Shown here: positions 19,835 through 28,876 of the stretch, one piece after another
Layout of the letters: each line of letters begins with the position of its first letter
Numbering within the stretch: position 1 is the first letter of the stretch
Origin: Atopococcus tabaci
GTDB taxonomy: Bacteria > Bacillota > Bacilli > Lactobacillales > Carnobacteriaceae_A
DNA: 35,231 bases
Reading direction: 5' to 3'
NCBI GenBank assembly: GCA_030535975.1
Contig: JAUNQW010000010.1
Coordinates: forward strand, 13,699 to 48,929
Translations under genes and position numbers: made by a program
The notes under the pieces: model-generated
Told to the model about the DNA's origin: nothing
Seen by the model: the letters and a program-made list of their open reading frames with translations, nothing else
Databases searched by the model: none

Positions 19835-20872
19835 ATGTCAGAACAAAATACCGGACCAGAAAATTTAAACTGGGATGATTTAGGTTTCTCTTATAGAAAA
19901 ACGGATTATCGCTATATTTCTCATTTCAAGAATGGAAGTTGGGATGAAGGTCAGTTAGTAGAAGATAATACATTAGAACTTAATGAAGCCGCTACAGCTT
20001 TACATTATGGACAGGCCGCTTTTGAAGGACTTAAGGCCTTTCGCACCAAAGGTGGAGATATCAATATTTTTCGCCCGAATGAAAATGCTAAACGATTACG
20101 TCAAAGTGCTGAACGCCTCTTAATGGCGCCTTTTCCTGAAGAACGTTTTATCCAGGCTGTAAAAGAAGTAGTAAAAGCAAATGAAGATTGGATTCCGCCT
20201 TATGGACATGGAGCCAGCTTATATATCCGTCCACTTTTAATCGGTTCTGGAGATAAAATTGGTGTCGGTCCGGCTGATGAATATATCTTTACAGTTTTTG
20301 TCATGCCTGTTGGGTCTTACTTCGGCGGCTCATTAAAACCGGCTCATTTTGTTATCAGTGATTTTGACCGTGCAGCTCCTAAAGGAACAGGTGCGGCCAA
20401 GGCTGCCGGGAACTACGGAAGTAGTCTAATGCCTGCGTCTAAAGCTAAAGAAGCGGGCTATTCAGATGCTATCTATCTGGATCCAAGTCAACACGAAAAA
20501 ATTGAAGAAATTGGATCTTCTAACTTCTTTGCTGTTACTAAGGATAATACATTTGTTACTCCCGATTCACCCTCTATCTTACCAGGAATCACCCGTCAGT
20601 CACTTATGCAGCTTGCAGAGGAAGAGCTGGGTCTAAAAGTTGAGCACCGAGAAGTTTACGTCAATGAATTTGACAGCTTTACGGAAGCAGGATCCTGTGG
20701 AACAGCAGCTGTGATCACACCTATTGCAAGTATTACACACAATGATAAAAAACATGACTTTTACAGCGATACAGAAGCTGGGCCCGTTACTCAAAAACTA
20801 TATGACCTGCTGATAGGAATTCAATTAGGTGAGATTGAAGCCCCTGCTGAGGACTGGATCGTTAAAGCTTAA
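19835..20872 (+). CDS. ilvE: Branched-chain amino acid aminotransferase
   Basis: PLP-dependent fold-type IV transaminase for Leu, Ile and Val. It is 345 aa. It shows the ALHYGQAAFEGLKAFR active-site entrance, the PLP-binding Lys region (AAPKGTGAAKAAGNYGSSL), the EEIGSSNFFAV block and EAGSCGTAAVITPI near the C-terminus. An upstream in-frame ATG exists at 19781, but ATG 19835 follows AAGGGG by about 8 nt and gives the usual length. It is one of three plus-strand genes, divergent from hprK and closed by a bidirectional terminator. Confidence 0.96.
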   Translation: MSEQNTGPENLNWDDLGFSYRKTDYRYISHFKNGSWDEGQLVEDNTLELNEAATALHYGQAAFEGLKAFRTKGGDINIFRPNENAKRLRQSAERLLMAPFPEERFIQAVKEVVKANEDWIPPYGHGASLYIRPLLIGSGDKIGVGPADEYIFTVFVMPVGSYFGGSLKPAHFVISDFDRAAPKGTGAAKAAGNYGSSLMPASKAKEAGYSDAIYLDPSQHEKIEEIGSSNFFAVTKDNTFVTPDSPSILPGITRQSLMQLAEEELGLKVEHREVYVNEFDSFTEAGSCGTAAVITPIASITHNDKKHDFYSDTEAGPVTQKLYDLLIGIQLGEIEAPAEDWIVKA

Positions 20873-20892
20873 TTATTAAAATATTTAAAAAC

Positions 20893-20923
20893 AAAAAACT
20901 GAGGAATCTTCCTCAGTTTTTTT
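20893..20923. terminator. Bidirectional terminator between ilvE and the yvlD-like gene
   Basis: CTGAGG / CCTCAG stem with a 6-nt loop, flanked by six A and seven T, so it can terminate from both sides. It overlaps the stop of the minus-strand gene. Confidence 0.92.
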
Positions 20924-21260
20924 AATATGTTCGACTGTCTATAAAACTGTTGATAAGTGACATTAATATGGCGACTAAGAGGGTGGTCCAAAAAGAAGAA
21001 AAATCGAAACTGTCTCCCATAAATCCGGATGTCAGTGAAAGTATAATTCCATTAATCACAATAGAAAACAAGCCAAAAGTTAACAGGTTCACTGGCAGCG
21101 ATAAGAGAGTCAGTATCGGGCGGATAAAAATATTGAGCAGCCCTAATATAATGGCAGCCCCTATAGCCACCCAAAAACTAGAAACATAGAATCCAGGAAT
21201 AAATGCAGATAAAGCTACAAATATGAGGGCATTAACAATCAGTTTCTGCCAAGCACGCAT
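20922..21260 (-). CDS. Phage holin superfamily IV / YvlD-like membrane protein
   Basis: 112 aa with four hydrophobic segments, matching the small four-helix membrane family named after mycobacterial phage holins (YvlD of Bacillus). It contains a conserved-looking LGLLNIFIRPILTLLSLPVNLLT stretch (roughly residues 40-62). The frame opens at a GTG at 21269, but GGAG would then be only 2 nt away. ATG 21260 gives an 11-nt spacing and is chosen with low certainty. It follows a PspC-domain gene by 17 nt, the same pairing as yvlC-yvlD, so a shared envelope-stress role is inferred. It is not evidence of a prophage. Confidence 0.82.
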   Translation of the reverse strand: MRAWQKLIVNALIFVALSAFIPGFYVSSFWVAIGAAIILGLLNIFIRPILTLLSLPVNLLTFGLFSIVINGIILSLTSGFMGDSFDFSSFWTTLLVAILMSLINSFIDSRTY

Positions 21261-21277
21261 TGTTCTCACTTCTCCTT

Positions 21278-21568
21278 TTAATTATCTTTAAAGACTTTTT
21301 CAGCTTCTTTAATCTCTCTTTTTTGTTTCTTTCGAGATTTTTCGTATCCTTTTATTTTTTCAGAAAACATCTCTTGAATACTCTTTGTTTCATCTTCAGG
21401 CATGATCATAGCAAGTATAAGATAAATAAGGGCAGGTACACCCATTCCTAAAAAAGAAAAGATGATAAATAAAAGTCGTAAAGTCCAGGCACTCATATTA
21501 AACTTATCAGCTAAACCCCCACAGACACCTAGTAAAATTCGATTGCTGCGAGATCGTTTAATTTTCAT
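21278..21568 (-). CDS. PspC-domain membrane protein (YvlC-like)
   Basis: 96 aa. The N-terminal part has the PspC signature (R-S-x-x-x-R-x-L-x-G-V-C-G-G-L-A-D-K-F) followed by one long hydrophobic segment (about residues 29-54). It then has a highly charged Lys/Glu-rich cytoplasmic tail. PspC proteins sense or signal membrane stress, through LiaF/Psp-like partners in Firmicutes. The ATG has GGGGG about 10 nt upstream. It is paired with the yvlD-like gene. Confidence 0.9.
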   Translation of the reverse strand: MKIKRSRSNRILLGVCGGLADKFNMSAWTLRLLFIIFSFLGMGVPALIYLILAMIMPEDETKSIQEMFSEKIKGYEKSRKKQKREIKEAEKVFKDN

Positions 21569-21626
21569 TTCTTCATTTCCCCCTTACATTGTAGGTATTT
21601 TTAGAATACTATAAAAAGTTTAACTT

Positions 21627-24452
21627 TTATTTAACTTGGTTGAACATTCTATTCAAATATCTGCCTGTGTAGCTTTCTTTCACTTGAGCAACCTCTTCCG
21701 GCTTTCCTACAGCTACAACATTTCCTCCTCCGGCGCCTCCCTCAGGACCCAAGTCGATGAGGTAGTCTGCAGTCTTGATGACATCTAAATTATGTTCAAT
21801 AACTACGACTGTATTTCCCTCATCAACTAACCGATTAAGTACTGCAAGAAGCTTAGATATATCTTCTGTATGCAGTCCAGTGGTAGGTTCGTCTAAAATA
21901 TAGATATTTTTCCCATTGGTGCGTTTGTGTAATTCACTGGCCAATTTCATTCTCTGCGCTTCTCCCCCGGATAAAGTTGGGGCAGGCTGTCCTAAGTTGA
22001 TATAGCCCAGACCAACATCATAAATCGTCTGAAGCTTACGTAAAATTTTAGGATGATTCTTAAAGTAGTCAAGCGCTTCAATAACTGACATATCCAAAAT
22101 GTCTGAAATGTTTTTTCCTTTGTATTCTACTTCTAAGGTCTCAGAATTATAGCGGGTACCGTGACATACTTCACAAGGAACATAAACATCCGGCAGAAAG
22201 TGCATTTCAACCTTAAGAATACCATCCCCCTTGCAAGCCTCACAGCGGCCGCCTTTAACGTTAAAGCTAAATCGACCCTTCTTATAGCCTCTCATTTTAG
22301 CCTCATTTGTACTGGCAAATAGTTCTCGCACATCATCAAAAACACCTGTATACGTCGCGGGATTACTACGAGGTGTTCTTCCTATCGGGCTCTGATCAAT
22401 CGCTACCAGCTTTTCTAACTCTTCATAGCCAGTCATTGATTTGAATTTCCCCGGTCGTTCTTTAGCCCGATTCAGTACGCGTCTTAAATTTTGTTTTAAA
22501 ATATCATTAATGAGAGAGCTTTTCCCGGATCCTGAAACGCCTGTCACACAAACGAAACGACCAAGAGGAAGATTTACATCAATATTTTTTAAATTATTAG
22601 CTGCAGCTCCTTGAATAGAAACCCAGCCTTTATCTTCTTCACGGCGCTGATCAGGAATTTCAATCGATTTTCTGCCCGACAAGTAGTCCCCTGTAACAGA
22701 GTTTTCATTTTTAGCAACCTCTTCCGGTGTCCCTTCGGCAACAATATAGCCTCCTTTCTCACCCGCTCCAGGGCCCATATCAATTAAATAATCCGCCGCT
22801 GTCATCGTATCTTCATCATGTTCTACTACAATTAAAGTATTGCCCAGATCACGCATTTGCTGAAGCGATTCTAATAAGCGGTCATTGTCTCTTTGATGCA
22901 GTCCAATCGAGGGCTCATCTAAAACATACATAACCCCTGTCAAATTTGAACCAATTTGAGTAGCCAGTCGGATACGTTGCGATTCACCGCCGGATAAAGT
23001 TCCTGCTTTTCTTGCTAAATCTAAGTAATCAAGTCCCACATTTTTCAAAAACAGCAGACGATCGTTGATTTCTTTTAGTATAGGCTGGGCAATTTTCTGA
23101 CTCTGCTCAGATAATTCCAGCTTTTCAAAAAACTCAATCGATTCATTAATAGGTAAAGCTGATAGCTCCGCAATATCTAAGGCACCCACTTTCACTGATA
23201 AAGCTGATGCATTCAAGCGCTTGCCCTGACACTTAGAACAAGGGAGTTCAGTCATATATTGCATCATAACATTTCGAGTGAATTCGGAGTTCGTATCATG
23301 ATAACGACGGTACACATTGTTCATAACTCCTTCTAAAGGAATGTGGCTGTCTCGAACCTTCCCAAAATTACTCTTATAATGAAAATGAAATTTTTTATCA
23401 TTTGAACCATAAAGAACAATACTTTTATCCTCTTCTGATAATTCTTTAAAGGGGACATCCATAGGAATATCAAAGGCTTCACAGGCTTGGCGCAGCATCT
23501 CAGGATAGTATTTTGATGAGATAGGTTCCCATGGAGCCAAGGCTCCATCTTTTAAGCTCATATCGTCATGGGGAACAACCAATTCTTCATCCACTTCGAG
23601 TCGTGTCCCCAGTCCCTCGCACTCTGCACATGAACCGTTAGGTGCATTAAATGAAAACAGACGGGGTTCTAACTCTGGAACGGTAAAGCCACAGTAAGGA
23701 CAAGAATAATGTTCTGAAAATAAGTGATCTTCTCCATCCACATCGACAACAGCATAACCCTCTCCTACTCGAAGTGCCGTTTCTAATGATGAAAACAGCC
23801 GAGATCGGACACCTTCTTTTATGACCAGGCGATCAAGTATCACTTCTATACTATGTTTTTTATTTTTATTTAATTCAACCTCTTCTTCAACATCATAAAT
23901 TTCACCATCTACACGCATTCGAACATAGCCATCTTTTTGTATTTTTTCAAAAACTTTTTTATGCTGTCCTCGTTTATCGTAAATCATGGGACCTAGAATC
24001 TGCAAGCGTGTTCCATCAGGTTTTTCCAGGAGAGAGTCCACCATCTGGTCCAGTGATTGGCTCGCAATCTCGGTGCCGTCATTAGGACAAACCGGTATCC
24101 CTACACGAGCATATAACAAACGTAAAAAGTCATTAATTTCAGTTGTTGTTCCCACAGTTGATCGTGGATTATTACTTGTTGTTTTTTGGTCAATTGATAT
24201 CGATGGACTGAGTCCTTCTATAGTATCTACATCAGGTTTATCCATCTGACCTAAAAATTGACGAGCGTAAGAAGAAAGGCTTTCTACGTAACGTCTTTGA
24301 CCTTCAGCATACAGGGTATCGAATGCTAAAGAACTTTTACCTGATCCAGACAGACCCGTAATAACAACAAATTGATCACGTGGAATGCTGATATCAATAT
24401 TTTTTAAGTTATGCGAACGTGCACCTCGAACCTCTATATAATCTTTAGCCAT
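21627..24452 (-). CDS. uvrA: UvrABC excision nuclease subunit A
   Basis: Damage-recognition ATPase of nucleotide excision repair. It is 941 aa from the chosen ATG. It has two ABC ATPase modules, each with Walker A (GLSGSGKS at residues 33-40; GVSGSGKSS in the second half) and signature LSGGE. The zinc modules CPYC..CAEC and CEAC..CEVC are intact. The frame opens at 24494, but ATG 24452 ([16 protein letters not shown]) has GAGGG upstream and is the standard N-terminus. uvrB is not adjacent, unlike many Firmicutes. It has its own promoter with a LexA box. Confidence 0.98.
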   Translation of the reverse strand: MAKDYIEVRGARSHNLKNIDISIPRDQFVVITGLSGSGKSSLAFDTLYAEGQRRYVESLSSYARQFLGQMDKPDVDTIEGLSPSISIDQKTTSNNPRSTVGTTTEINDFLRLLYARVGIPVCPNDGTEIASQSLDQMVDSLLEKPDGTRLQILGPMIYDKRGQHKKVFEKIQKDGYVRMRVDGEIYDVEEEVELNKNKKHSIEVILDRLVIKEGVRSRLFSSLETALRVGEGYAVVDVDGEDHLFSEHYSCPYCGFTVPELEPRLFSFNAPNGSCAECEGLGTRLEVDEELVVPHDDMSLKDGALAPWEPISSKYYPEMLRQACEAFDIPMDVPFKELSEEDKSIVLYGSNDKKFHFHYKSNFGKVRDSHIPLEGVMNNVYRRYHDTNSEFTRNVMMQYMTELPCSKCQGKRLNASALSVKVGALDIAELSALPINESIEFFEKLELSEQSQKIAQPILKEINDRLLFLKNVGLDYLDLARKAGTLSGGESQRIRLATQIGSNLTGVMYVLDEPSIGLHQRDNDRLLESLQQMRDLGNTLIVVEHDEDTMTAADYLIDMGPGAGEKGGYIVAEGTPEEVAKNENSVTGDYLSGRKSIEIPDQRREEDKGWVSIQGAAANNLKNIDVNLPLGRFVCVTGVSGSGKSSLINDILKQNLRRVLNRAKERPGKFKSMTGYEELEKLVAIDQSPIGRTPRSNPATYTGVFDDVRELFASTNEAKMRGYKKGRFSFNVKGGRCEACKGDGILKVEMHFLPDVYVPCEVCHGTRYNSETLEVEYKGKNISDILDMSVIEALDYFKNHPKILRKLQTIYDVGLGYINLGQPAPTLSGGEAQRMKLASELHKRTNGKNIYILDEPTTGLHTEDISKLLAVLNRLVDEGNTVVVIEHNLDVIKTADYLIDLGPEGGAGGGNVVAVGKPEEVAQVKESYTGRYLNRMFNQVK

Positions 24453-24495
24453 TATTTCCCTCTTTCTCTCTTCATTGCCAACATCATGTATCATA

Positions 24496-24525
24496 ATTTT
24501 ATCATATATCGAACGTTTGTTCCAA
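24496..24525 (-). promoter_or_regulatory. uvrA promoter
   Basis: Minus-strand TTGGAA (24520-24525) and TAAAAT (24496-24501) spaced 18 nt, with the SOS box covering the end of the -35 and the spacer. Confidence 0.6.
24510..24523. promoter_or_regulatory. SOS (LexA/DinR) box upstream of uvrA
   Basis: CGAACGTTTGTTCC matches the Gram-positive SOS consensus CGAACRNRYGTTCG at 12 of 14 positions and lies within the uvrA promoter. This predicts DNA-damage induction. Confidence 0.85.
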
Positions 24526-24533
24526 AAAACAGA

Positions 24534-24573
24534 AAAAATAGGGTGAGATTATTATCATCTGACCCTATTTTTA
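24534..24573 (-). terminator. Rho-independent terminator after the second phoU
   Basis: AAAATAGGGT / ACCCTATTTT stem, extended by AGAT/ATCT, with a T run on the minus strand. It lies 26 nt after the phoU stop and before the uvrA promoter. Confidence 0.85.
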
Positions 24574-24598
24574 TATTCATTTTTCAGCATATGATATC

Positions 24599-25276
24599 TT
24601 ATTTTTTTGGACTCTTTGAATAGCGTGGATTCAATTCAGAAATTTCGCCTGTTTCCAGATAGACTACAGACTCAGCAATATTGGTGATATAATCTCCAAT
24701 TCTTTCCACATCATTTGAAATAGATTTATATTCAATATAAGAGCGAGAACTTTCCCCGTCACTCAACAATTCTTTAGCAACTCTTCTGGTTATCTGCTTA
24801 TTATACTGATCGACTTGGTCATCTAGACGGGAAGCTTGAATAGCCGTTAAAACATTTGGCTCTTCAATAGCTTTAAGCAACGTTGCCATCATTTCATCTA
24901 CCAGCTGACCCATTTGCAATATTATCTCTTCGATTTCAGGATCTCGTTCCCCGGACATTCGTTTAGTTGCATAAGCTACGCCTCTGGCATGATCAGCAAT
25001 TCTTTCAAAGTCAGTGCTTGCTTTAATAATAGTAATTACTTTTCTTAAATCACTAGTGACAGGTTGCTGCAGGGCAATAATCTGAATACAATCTTGCTCT
25101 AACGCTTCTTCTACTTCATTTATATATTTATCATTTTCAATAATTGCAAGTGCTTTTTCAATATCCTGCTTTTCAAAAGCATCCACAGCCTCATTAATAA
25201 CATCCTTAACTATGTATCCCAATTGAATAAATCGTTCATATAAATTATCTAATTGTTCAATATATGACTGTCTCAT
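24599..25276 (-). CDS. phoU: PhoU-family phosphate regulator, second copy
   Basis: 225 aa, all-helical tandem PhoU repeats. The repeat signature (ENDKYINEVEEALEQDCIQIIALQQPVTSDLRKVITIIKASTDFERIADHA) is present in the first half, and the second half has SISNDVERIGDYITNIAE. PhoU restrains PhoR signalling and Pst transport when phosphate is plentiful. The frame opens at 25294, but ATG 25276 lies 8 nt from GAGGAG. It is separated from the pst operon by a terminator and has its own PhoP-box-like repeats, so it forms an extra transcription unit. It is clearly paralogous to, but diverged from, the copy at 25469. Confidence 0.93.
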   Translation of the reverse strand: MRQSYIEQLDNLYERFIQLGYIVKDVINEAVDAFEKQDIEKALAIIENDKYINEVEEALEQDCIQIIALQQPVTSDLRKVITIIKASTDFERIADHARGVAYATKRMSGERDPEIEEIILQMGQLVDEMMATLLKAIEEPNVLTAIQASRLDDQVDQYNKQITRRVAKELLSDGESSRSYIEYKSISNDVERIGDYITNIAESVVYLETGEISELNPRYSKSPKK

Positions 25277-25328
25277 AATATCTACTCCTCTCATTTATTA
25301 TTATTTGTTTAGTCTAAATATAACTCAT

Positions 25329-25375
25329 TGTAAATTTAATGTAAATTAAAAAGACTCTTGTAAATTTTTAGTAAA
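25329..25375 (-). promoter_or_regulatory. PhoP-box-like repeats upstream of the second phoU
   Basis: On the minus strand, three TTTACA copies start at the + positions 25329, 25340 and 25359, and a TTTACT at 25370. The pairs are spaced 11 nt, matching the TTHACA direct repeats bound by PhoP in Firmicutes. They lie 53-99 nt upstream of the start codon. Confidence 0.65.
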
Positions 25376-25409
25376 TCTAATGTTACAAACATGTTACTCA
25401 GTTTATAAA

Positions 25410-25455
25410 AAAGCTGCCGATAACTAAGATCAAATAAAGTTACCAGCAGCTTTTA
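25410..25455 (-). terminator. Rho-independent terminator after the pst-operon phoU
   Basis: AAAGCTGC-GGTAACT / AGTTATC-GCAGCTTT imperfect stem followed by six T on the minus strand. It ends the pstS-to-phoU transcript. Confidence 0.87.
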
Positions 25456-25468
25456 ACTTTAGAGCGTA

Positions 25469-26122
25469 TCAGTCTAAATCGACGATCTGCCCACTTTCTA
25501 AATATAAAACCCATTCCGCTACATTTTTGGCATAGTCACCGATTCTTTCCAAGTTTTGTGCAATATTAAAGTATTCAGTAGCAGCTTCTGCATTGTGGGG
25601 GTCATCTGTTAAGATTGTAAAGGTGTCTTCTCGAACTTGATTACGTATTCGATCAATTTCTTCATCCATAGCTGCTACTTGCTCAGCTTTAACTGTATCC
25701 TGTTGGATAAAGGCTTCCATCACTTTTTGTATCATCTCTTTAACTTTATTCCCCATAATCAAGATTTGATCTTTTATTTCTAAAAAATTTGAAGACTCAG
25801 GCATTTGCTTGATAATTTTAGCAATACTTTTAACCCGGTCCCCTATTCTTTCTAAATCAGATGAAGCTTTTAAGACAGTAATAACTTTTCTCAAGTCTGC
25901 TGTCACTGGAGCTTGTAAAGCAATGATTTGTATTGATTTTTGTTCAAGATATAATTCCATCTGATTAATAACCTGATCATTTTCAATGATTTCTCCAGCT
26001 AAAGTTAAATCATTCTCATTAAAAGACTTGAGGACCCTGTTTAACTGCTCTACAACGAGACCCCCCAGCTTATTAAATTCAATATGTAACTTTTCAATTT
26101 CATATGTGTATTCTTTTCTCAC
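25469..26122 (-). CDS. phoU: PhoU-family phosphate regulator, pst-operon copy
   Basis: 217 aa, tandem PhoU helical repeats with ENDQVINQMELYLEQKSIQIIALQAPVTADLRKVITVLKASSDLERIGDRV and a C-terminal NIAQNLERIGDYAKNVAEW. The E-R-I-G-D motifs are typical metal-cluster residues. The frame opens with a GTG at 26134, but that codon overlaps the AGGAGG ribosome site. The GTG at 26122 is 11 nt downstream and gives the normal length. It directly follows pstB and is probably the main PhoU linking the transporter to PhoR. Confidence 0.93.
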   Translation of the reverse strand: MRKEYTYEIEKLHIEFNKLGGLVVEQLNRVLKSFNENDLTLAGEIIENDQVINQMELYLEQKSIQIIALQAPVTADLRKVITVLKASSDLERIGDRVKSIAKIIKQMPESSNFLEIKDQILIMGNKVKEMIQKVMEAFIQQDTVKAEQVAAMDEEIDRIRNQVREDTFTILTDDPHNAEAATEYFNIAQNLERIGDYAKNVAEWVLYLESGQIVDLD

Positions 26123-26168
26123 CTTAGTGGCCACCTCCTACCATACAGCAGATCTAAGAAAATATGAG

Positions 26169-27062
26169 TTAACCGAAACGACCTGAGACATAATTTTCAG
26201 TTTCTTCGTGTTGCGGATTAGTAAATATTTGTTCTGTCGGACCTACTTCAATTAATTCACCACTTAAGAAATAAGCTGTTTTATCAGAGATACGTGAAGC
26301 TTGCTGCATATTATGTGTCACGATCACAATCGTATAATCTTCTTTTAATTCTTCTATTAAGTCTTCAATTTTAGAAGTTGAAACCGGATCCAGGGCAGAT
26401 GTCGGTTCATCCATTAAGAGAACATTCGGCTCTACTGCTAAAGCTCGGGCAATACACACACGCTGTTGTTGTCCACCAGAAACTGACAAGGCGTTACGAT
26501 CTAAATAATCCTTTACTTCATCCCAGATAGCAGCTTTTTTCAAGCTGTCTTCAACGATATGGTCTAATTCTGCAGAATCTTTTATTCCATGCGTTCTCGG
26601 TCCATAGGCAATATTGTCATAAATAGATTTAGGGAAAGGGTTGGGCTGCTGGAAAACCATTCCTACATTTTTACGTAACTCATTAACATTGTATTTATCG
26701 GAGTAGATATCTTCTCCATCTAATTCGATAAGGCCTTCCACACGACAGGAGTCTACCAAGTCATTCATCCGGTTTAAAGTTTTCAATAAAGTAGACTTCC
26801 CTGACCCAGAGGGACCAATGAAGGCAGTTACTTCCTTTTCGTGTATCTCTAAATTATTATTGTATAGAGCTTGGAAATCTCCATAATAAAGATCCACATC
26901 CTGGATATCAAATTTAACAGTTTTTTCTTCTTGACTATCTTTTTTAGCTTCTCTAGTCGGAAGAGTCATTTTCATTTTATTATCCATGACTCTAATACCC
27001 CCTTTTAGATTTTTATTTGCTGAAGTATCTTCCATTTTTTTCTCTTTTATGATGTTGGACAT
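26169..27062 (-). CDS. pstB: Phosphate ABC transporter ATP-binding protein
   Basis: Cytoplasmic ATPase of the Pst high-affinity phosphate importer. Walker A GPSGSGKS is at residues 83-90, the Q-loop is [11 protein letters not shown], the signature is SVSGGQQQR, and Walker B is [12 protein letters not shown] with THNMQQA as the switch region. The 297-aa frame has an unusual hydrophilic N-terminal extension of about 45 residues. ATG 27062 lies 3 nt after the pstA stop with AGGAG 11 nt upstream. An alternative ATG at 26987 follows a G-rich site and would give 272 aa, closer to usual. The start is therefore uncertain. Confidence 0.95.
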   Translation of the reverse strand: MSNIIKEKKMEDTSANKNLKGGIRVMDNKMKMTLPTREAKKDSQEEKTVKFDIQDVDLYYGDFQALYNNNLEIHEKEVTAFIGPSGSGKSTLLKTLNRMNDLVDSCRVEGLIELDGEDIYSDKYNVNELRKNVGMVFQQPNPFPKSIYDNIAYGPRTHGIKDSAELDHIVEDSLKKAAIWDEVKDYLDRNALSVSGGQQQRVCIARALAVEPNVLLMDEPTSALDPVSTSKIEDLIEELKEDYTIVIVTHNMQQASRISDKTAYFLSGELIEVGPTEQIFTNPQHEETENYVSGRFG

Positions 27063-27065
27063 TTT

Positions 27066-27911
27066 TTATTTCGCTCCTGTCTCTAAAATTTTATCAGAAA
27101 TCCAATTTGCCAGTGCATTAACTACAATAACAAAAAGAACAAGTACTACTGCTGTGGCAAATGCTTTATCTACATTCCGGCCTTCATTTGTTAAGACATA
27201 CATATGTACAGCCATTGTTCTACCTGTTTGTAATAACCCAGTGGCCATATTTGGGGCAGTTCCCAAGGTGAAGATCAAGGCTGCTGTTTCACCGATGACA
27301 CGCCCGGATGCCAAGATGACACCTGAAACAATACCCGGCATCGCAACAGGAAGAACCACCTGGAATATGGTGCGGATTTTTCCAGCACCCAACCCATAAC
27401 TGGCTTCACGTAAAGATCTATCGACAGATATCATCGCTTCTTCAGTTGAACGGATAATTAAAGGCAGTACCATAATCGTTACGGTTAAAACTCCTGCTAG
27501 AACGGAATAGCCCAATCCTAAAGTATTACGGAAAAACAGCATTCCGAACAAACCATAGACGATAGACGGCACAGCTTGTAAAGTGTCTGTAGCCATCGAT
27601 ATCGCTTGAGTAACCTTACTGGTACGGTCTGCATATTCAACAAGATAAACCCCAGTAAAAACACCGATCGGAGTAGCAAATAACAAAGTTAAACCAACAA
27701 CTATTATTGTATTAATTAAAGAAGGGACAAGAGATTGGTTTGACGAATTAAAGTTCCATTCAAACAGTTCCAAGGAAATATTTGGAATACCTTTAATAAA
27801 GATAAAGAAAAGAATATACAATAAAGATCCAAAAGTTAACAAGGTTGCAAGGTAAACAATCCAACGGATAATTAAACTGTTTGTGGAACCTGAGTGTGAT
27901 TGTTTTTTCAT
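27066..27911 (-). CDS. pstA: Phosphate ABC transporter permease PstA
   Basis: One of the two membrane channel subunits of the Pst importer. It is 281 aa with about six transmembrane helices. The binding-protein-dependent transport signature is EASYGLGAGKIRTIFQVVLPVAMPGIVSG in the second half. Its ATG overlaps the pstC stop by one base (TAATG), so the two permeases are translationally coupled, and pstB starts 3 nt after its stop. Confidence 0.96.
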   Translation of the reverse strand: MKKQSHSGSTNSLIIRWIVYLATLLTFGSLLYILFFIFIKGIPNISLELFEWNFNSSNQSLVPSLINTIIVVGLTLLFATPIGVFTGVYLVEYADRTSKVTQAISMATDTLQAVPSIVYGLFGMLFFRNTLGLGYSVLAGVLTVTIMVLPLIIRSTEEAMISVDRSLREASYGLGAGKIRTIFQVVLPVAMPGIVSGVILASGRVIGETAALIFTLGTAPNMATGLLQTGRTMAVHMYVLTNEGRNVDKAFATAVVLVLFVIVVNALANWISDKILETGAK

Positions 27912-28792
27912 TAGTAACTTTCACCTCTATTTTTAAGAATTAAGAAAACAGCGTTGATAAGAATAATGAAGAAAAATAAGACGACTGCGGTGGAAATCAA
28001 AGCGGTACGGTGTGTGCCGGAAGCATAACCCATTTCCAAAATGATGTTGGTCGTCAAGGTTCGAATACCATCTAAGATATTAAAAGAAATCCTTGCCTGG
28101 TTACCAATAACCAGCTGGACGGCCATAGTCTCACCGATTGCCCGACCCATCCCTAAAACAACAGAAGAAATTACCCCGGAACGAGCAGCGGGAAAGACAA
28201 CCGTGAAAACAGAACGCTCATGAGTGGCACCTAAGGCAATTCCACCATTATAAAAGACCGAAGGAACAGCTCTCAATGAAGTTTCAGAAATACTAATGAC
28301 AGTTGGCAGTATCATGATAGCAAGCACGATCATTGCTGCAAGCATACTCAACCCATTACTTGGTAATGAATTTCGAATCCATGGCACGATAACTTGTAAG
28401 CCAAAGAAACCAAAAACCACTGATGGGATTCCAGCCATTAAATTTACAGCAGGACGTAAAACTTTATAAAGCCATTCCGGACAAAAATAAGCCAAATATA
28501 TAGCAGTTAAAATACCAATAGGAGCACCTATAATCACCGCTCCGATAGTTGTATAGAAAGAACCTAAAATCATTGGTAATACTCCAAATGCTCCTTTAGG
28601 ATCTTGGGCTGTCCAGTCAGGCGAAGGTGCCCACTGCTGGCCAAATAAAAAGTCTCCAATGCCATAATCAATCATGAAAGGCAGTCCATTAGCAAAAATA
28701 AAAGTAATGATTAAAACTAGAGAAACGACTGAGACTAGAGCAGACATTAAAAATATGCCTCTCCAGATACTTTCGCTCGCTTTTTGATCCAA
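27911..28792 (-). CDS. pstC: Phosphate ABC transporter permease PstC
   Basis: Second membrane subunit of the Pst importer. It is 293 aa with six helices, and the EAA-type loop is ALGATHERSVFTVVFPAARSGVIS. The frame opens with a GTG at 28801, but the AAGGGAG ribosome site abuts that codon. The TTG at 28792 lies 8 nt from it and is preferred, so three residues are uncertain. A GC-rich hairpin upstream separates it from pstS. Confidence 0.93.
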   Translation of the reverse strand: MDQKASESIWRGIFLMSALVSVVSLVLIITFIFANGLPFMIDYGIGDFLFGQQWAPSPDWTAQDPKGAFGVLPMILGSFYTTIGAVIIGAPIGILTAIYLAYFCPEWLYKVLRPAVNLMAGIPSVVFGFFGLQVIVPWIRNSLPSNGLSMLAAMIVLAIMILPTVISISETSLRAVPSVFYNGGIALGATHERSVFTVVFPAARSGVISSVVLGMGRAIGETMAVQLVIGNQARISFNILDGIRTLTTNIILEMGYASGTHRTALISTAVVLFFFIILINAVFLILKNRGESY

Positions 28793-28830
28793 ATTTTTCA
28801 CTCCCTTATATAATTAGTTCTACAAACAAT

Positions 28831-28852
28831 AAAAAAGGGGGGGACCCCCCTT
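28831..28852 (-). terminator. Intra-operon attenuator between pstS and pstC
   Basis: A run of seven G directly followed by A and six C makes a very GC-rich hairpin, with AA/TT extension and six T on the minus strand. It lies between pstS and pstC, so it should let extra pstS mRNA accumulate over the permease genes. Confidence 0.75.
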
Positions 28853-28876
28853 AATTTCACATCTGTAGAATGTTAA

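Noticed and set aside
20922-21260. Reading the holin-superfamily protein as a prophage remnant
   Set aside because: No other phage gene is near, and the PspC plus YvlD-like pairing is a chromosomal envelope-stress arrangement.
26986-27399. 137-codon plus-strand ORF over pstA/pstB
   Set aside because: It is antisense to well-supported pst genes and has no recognisable protein features.
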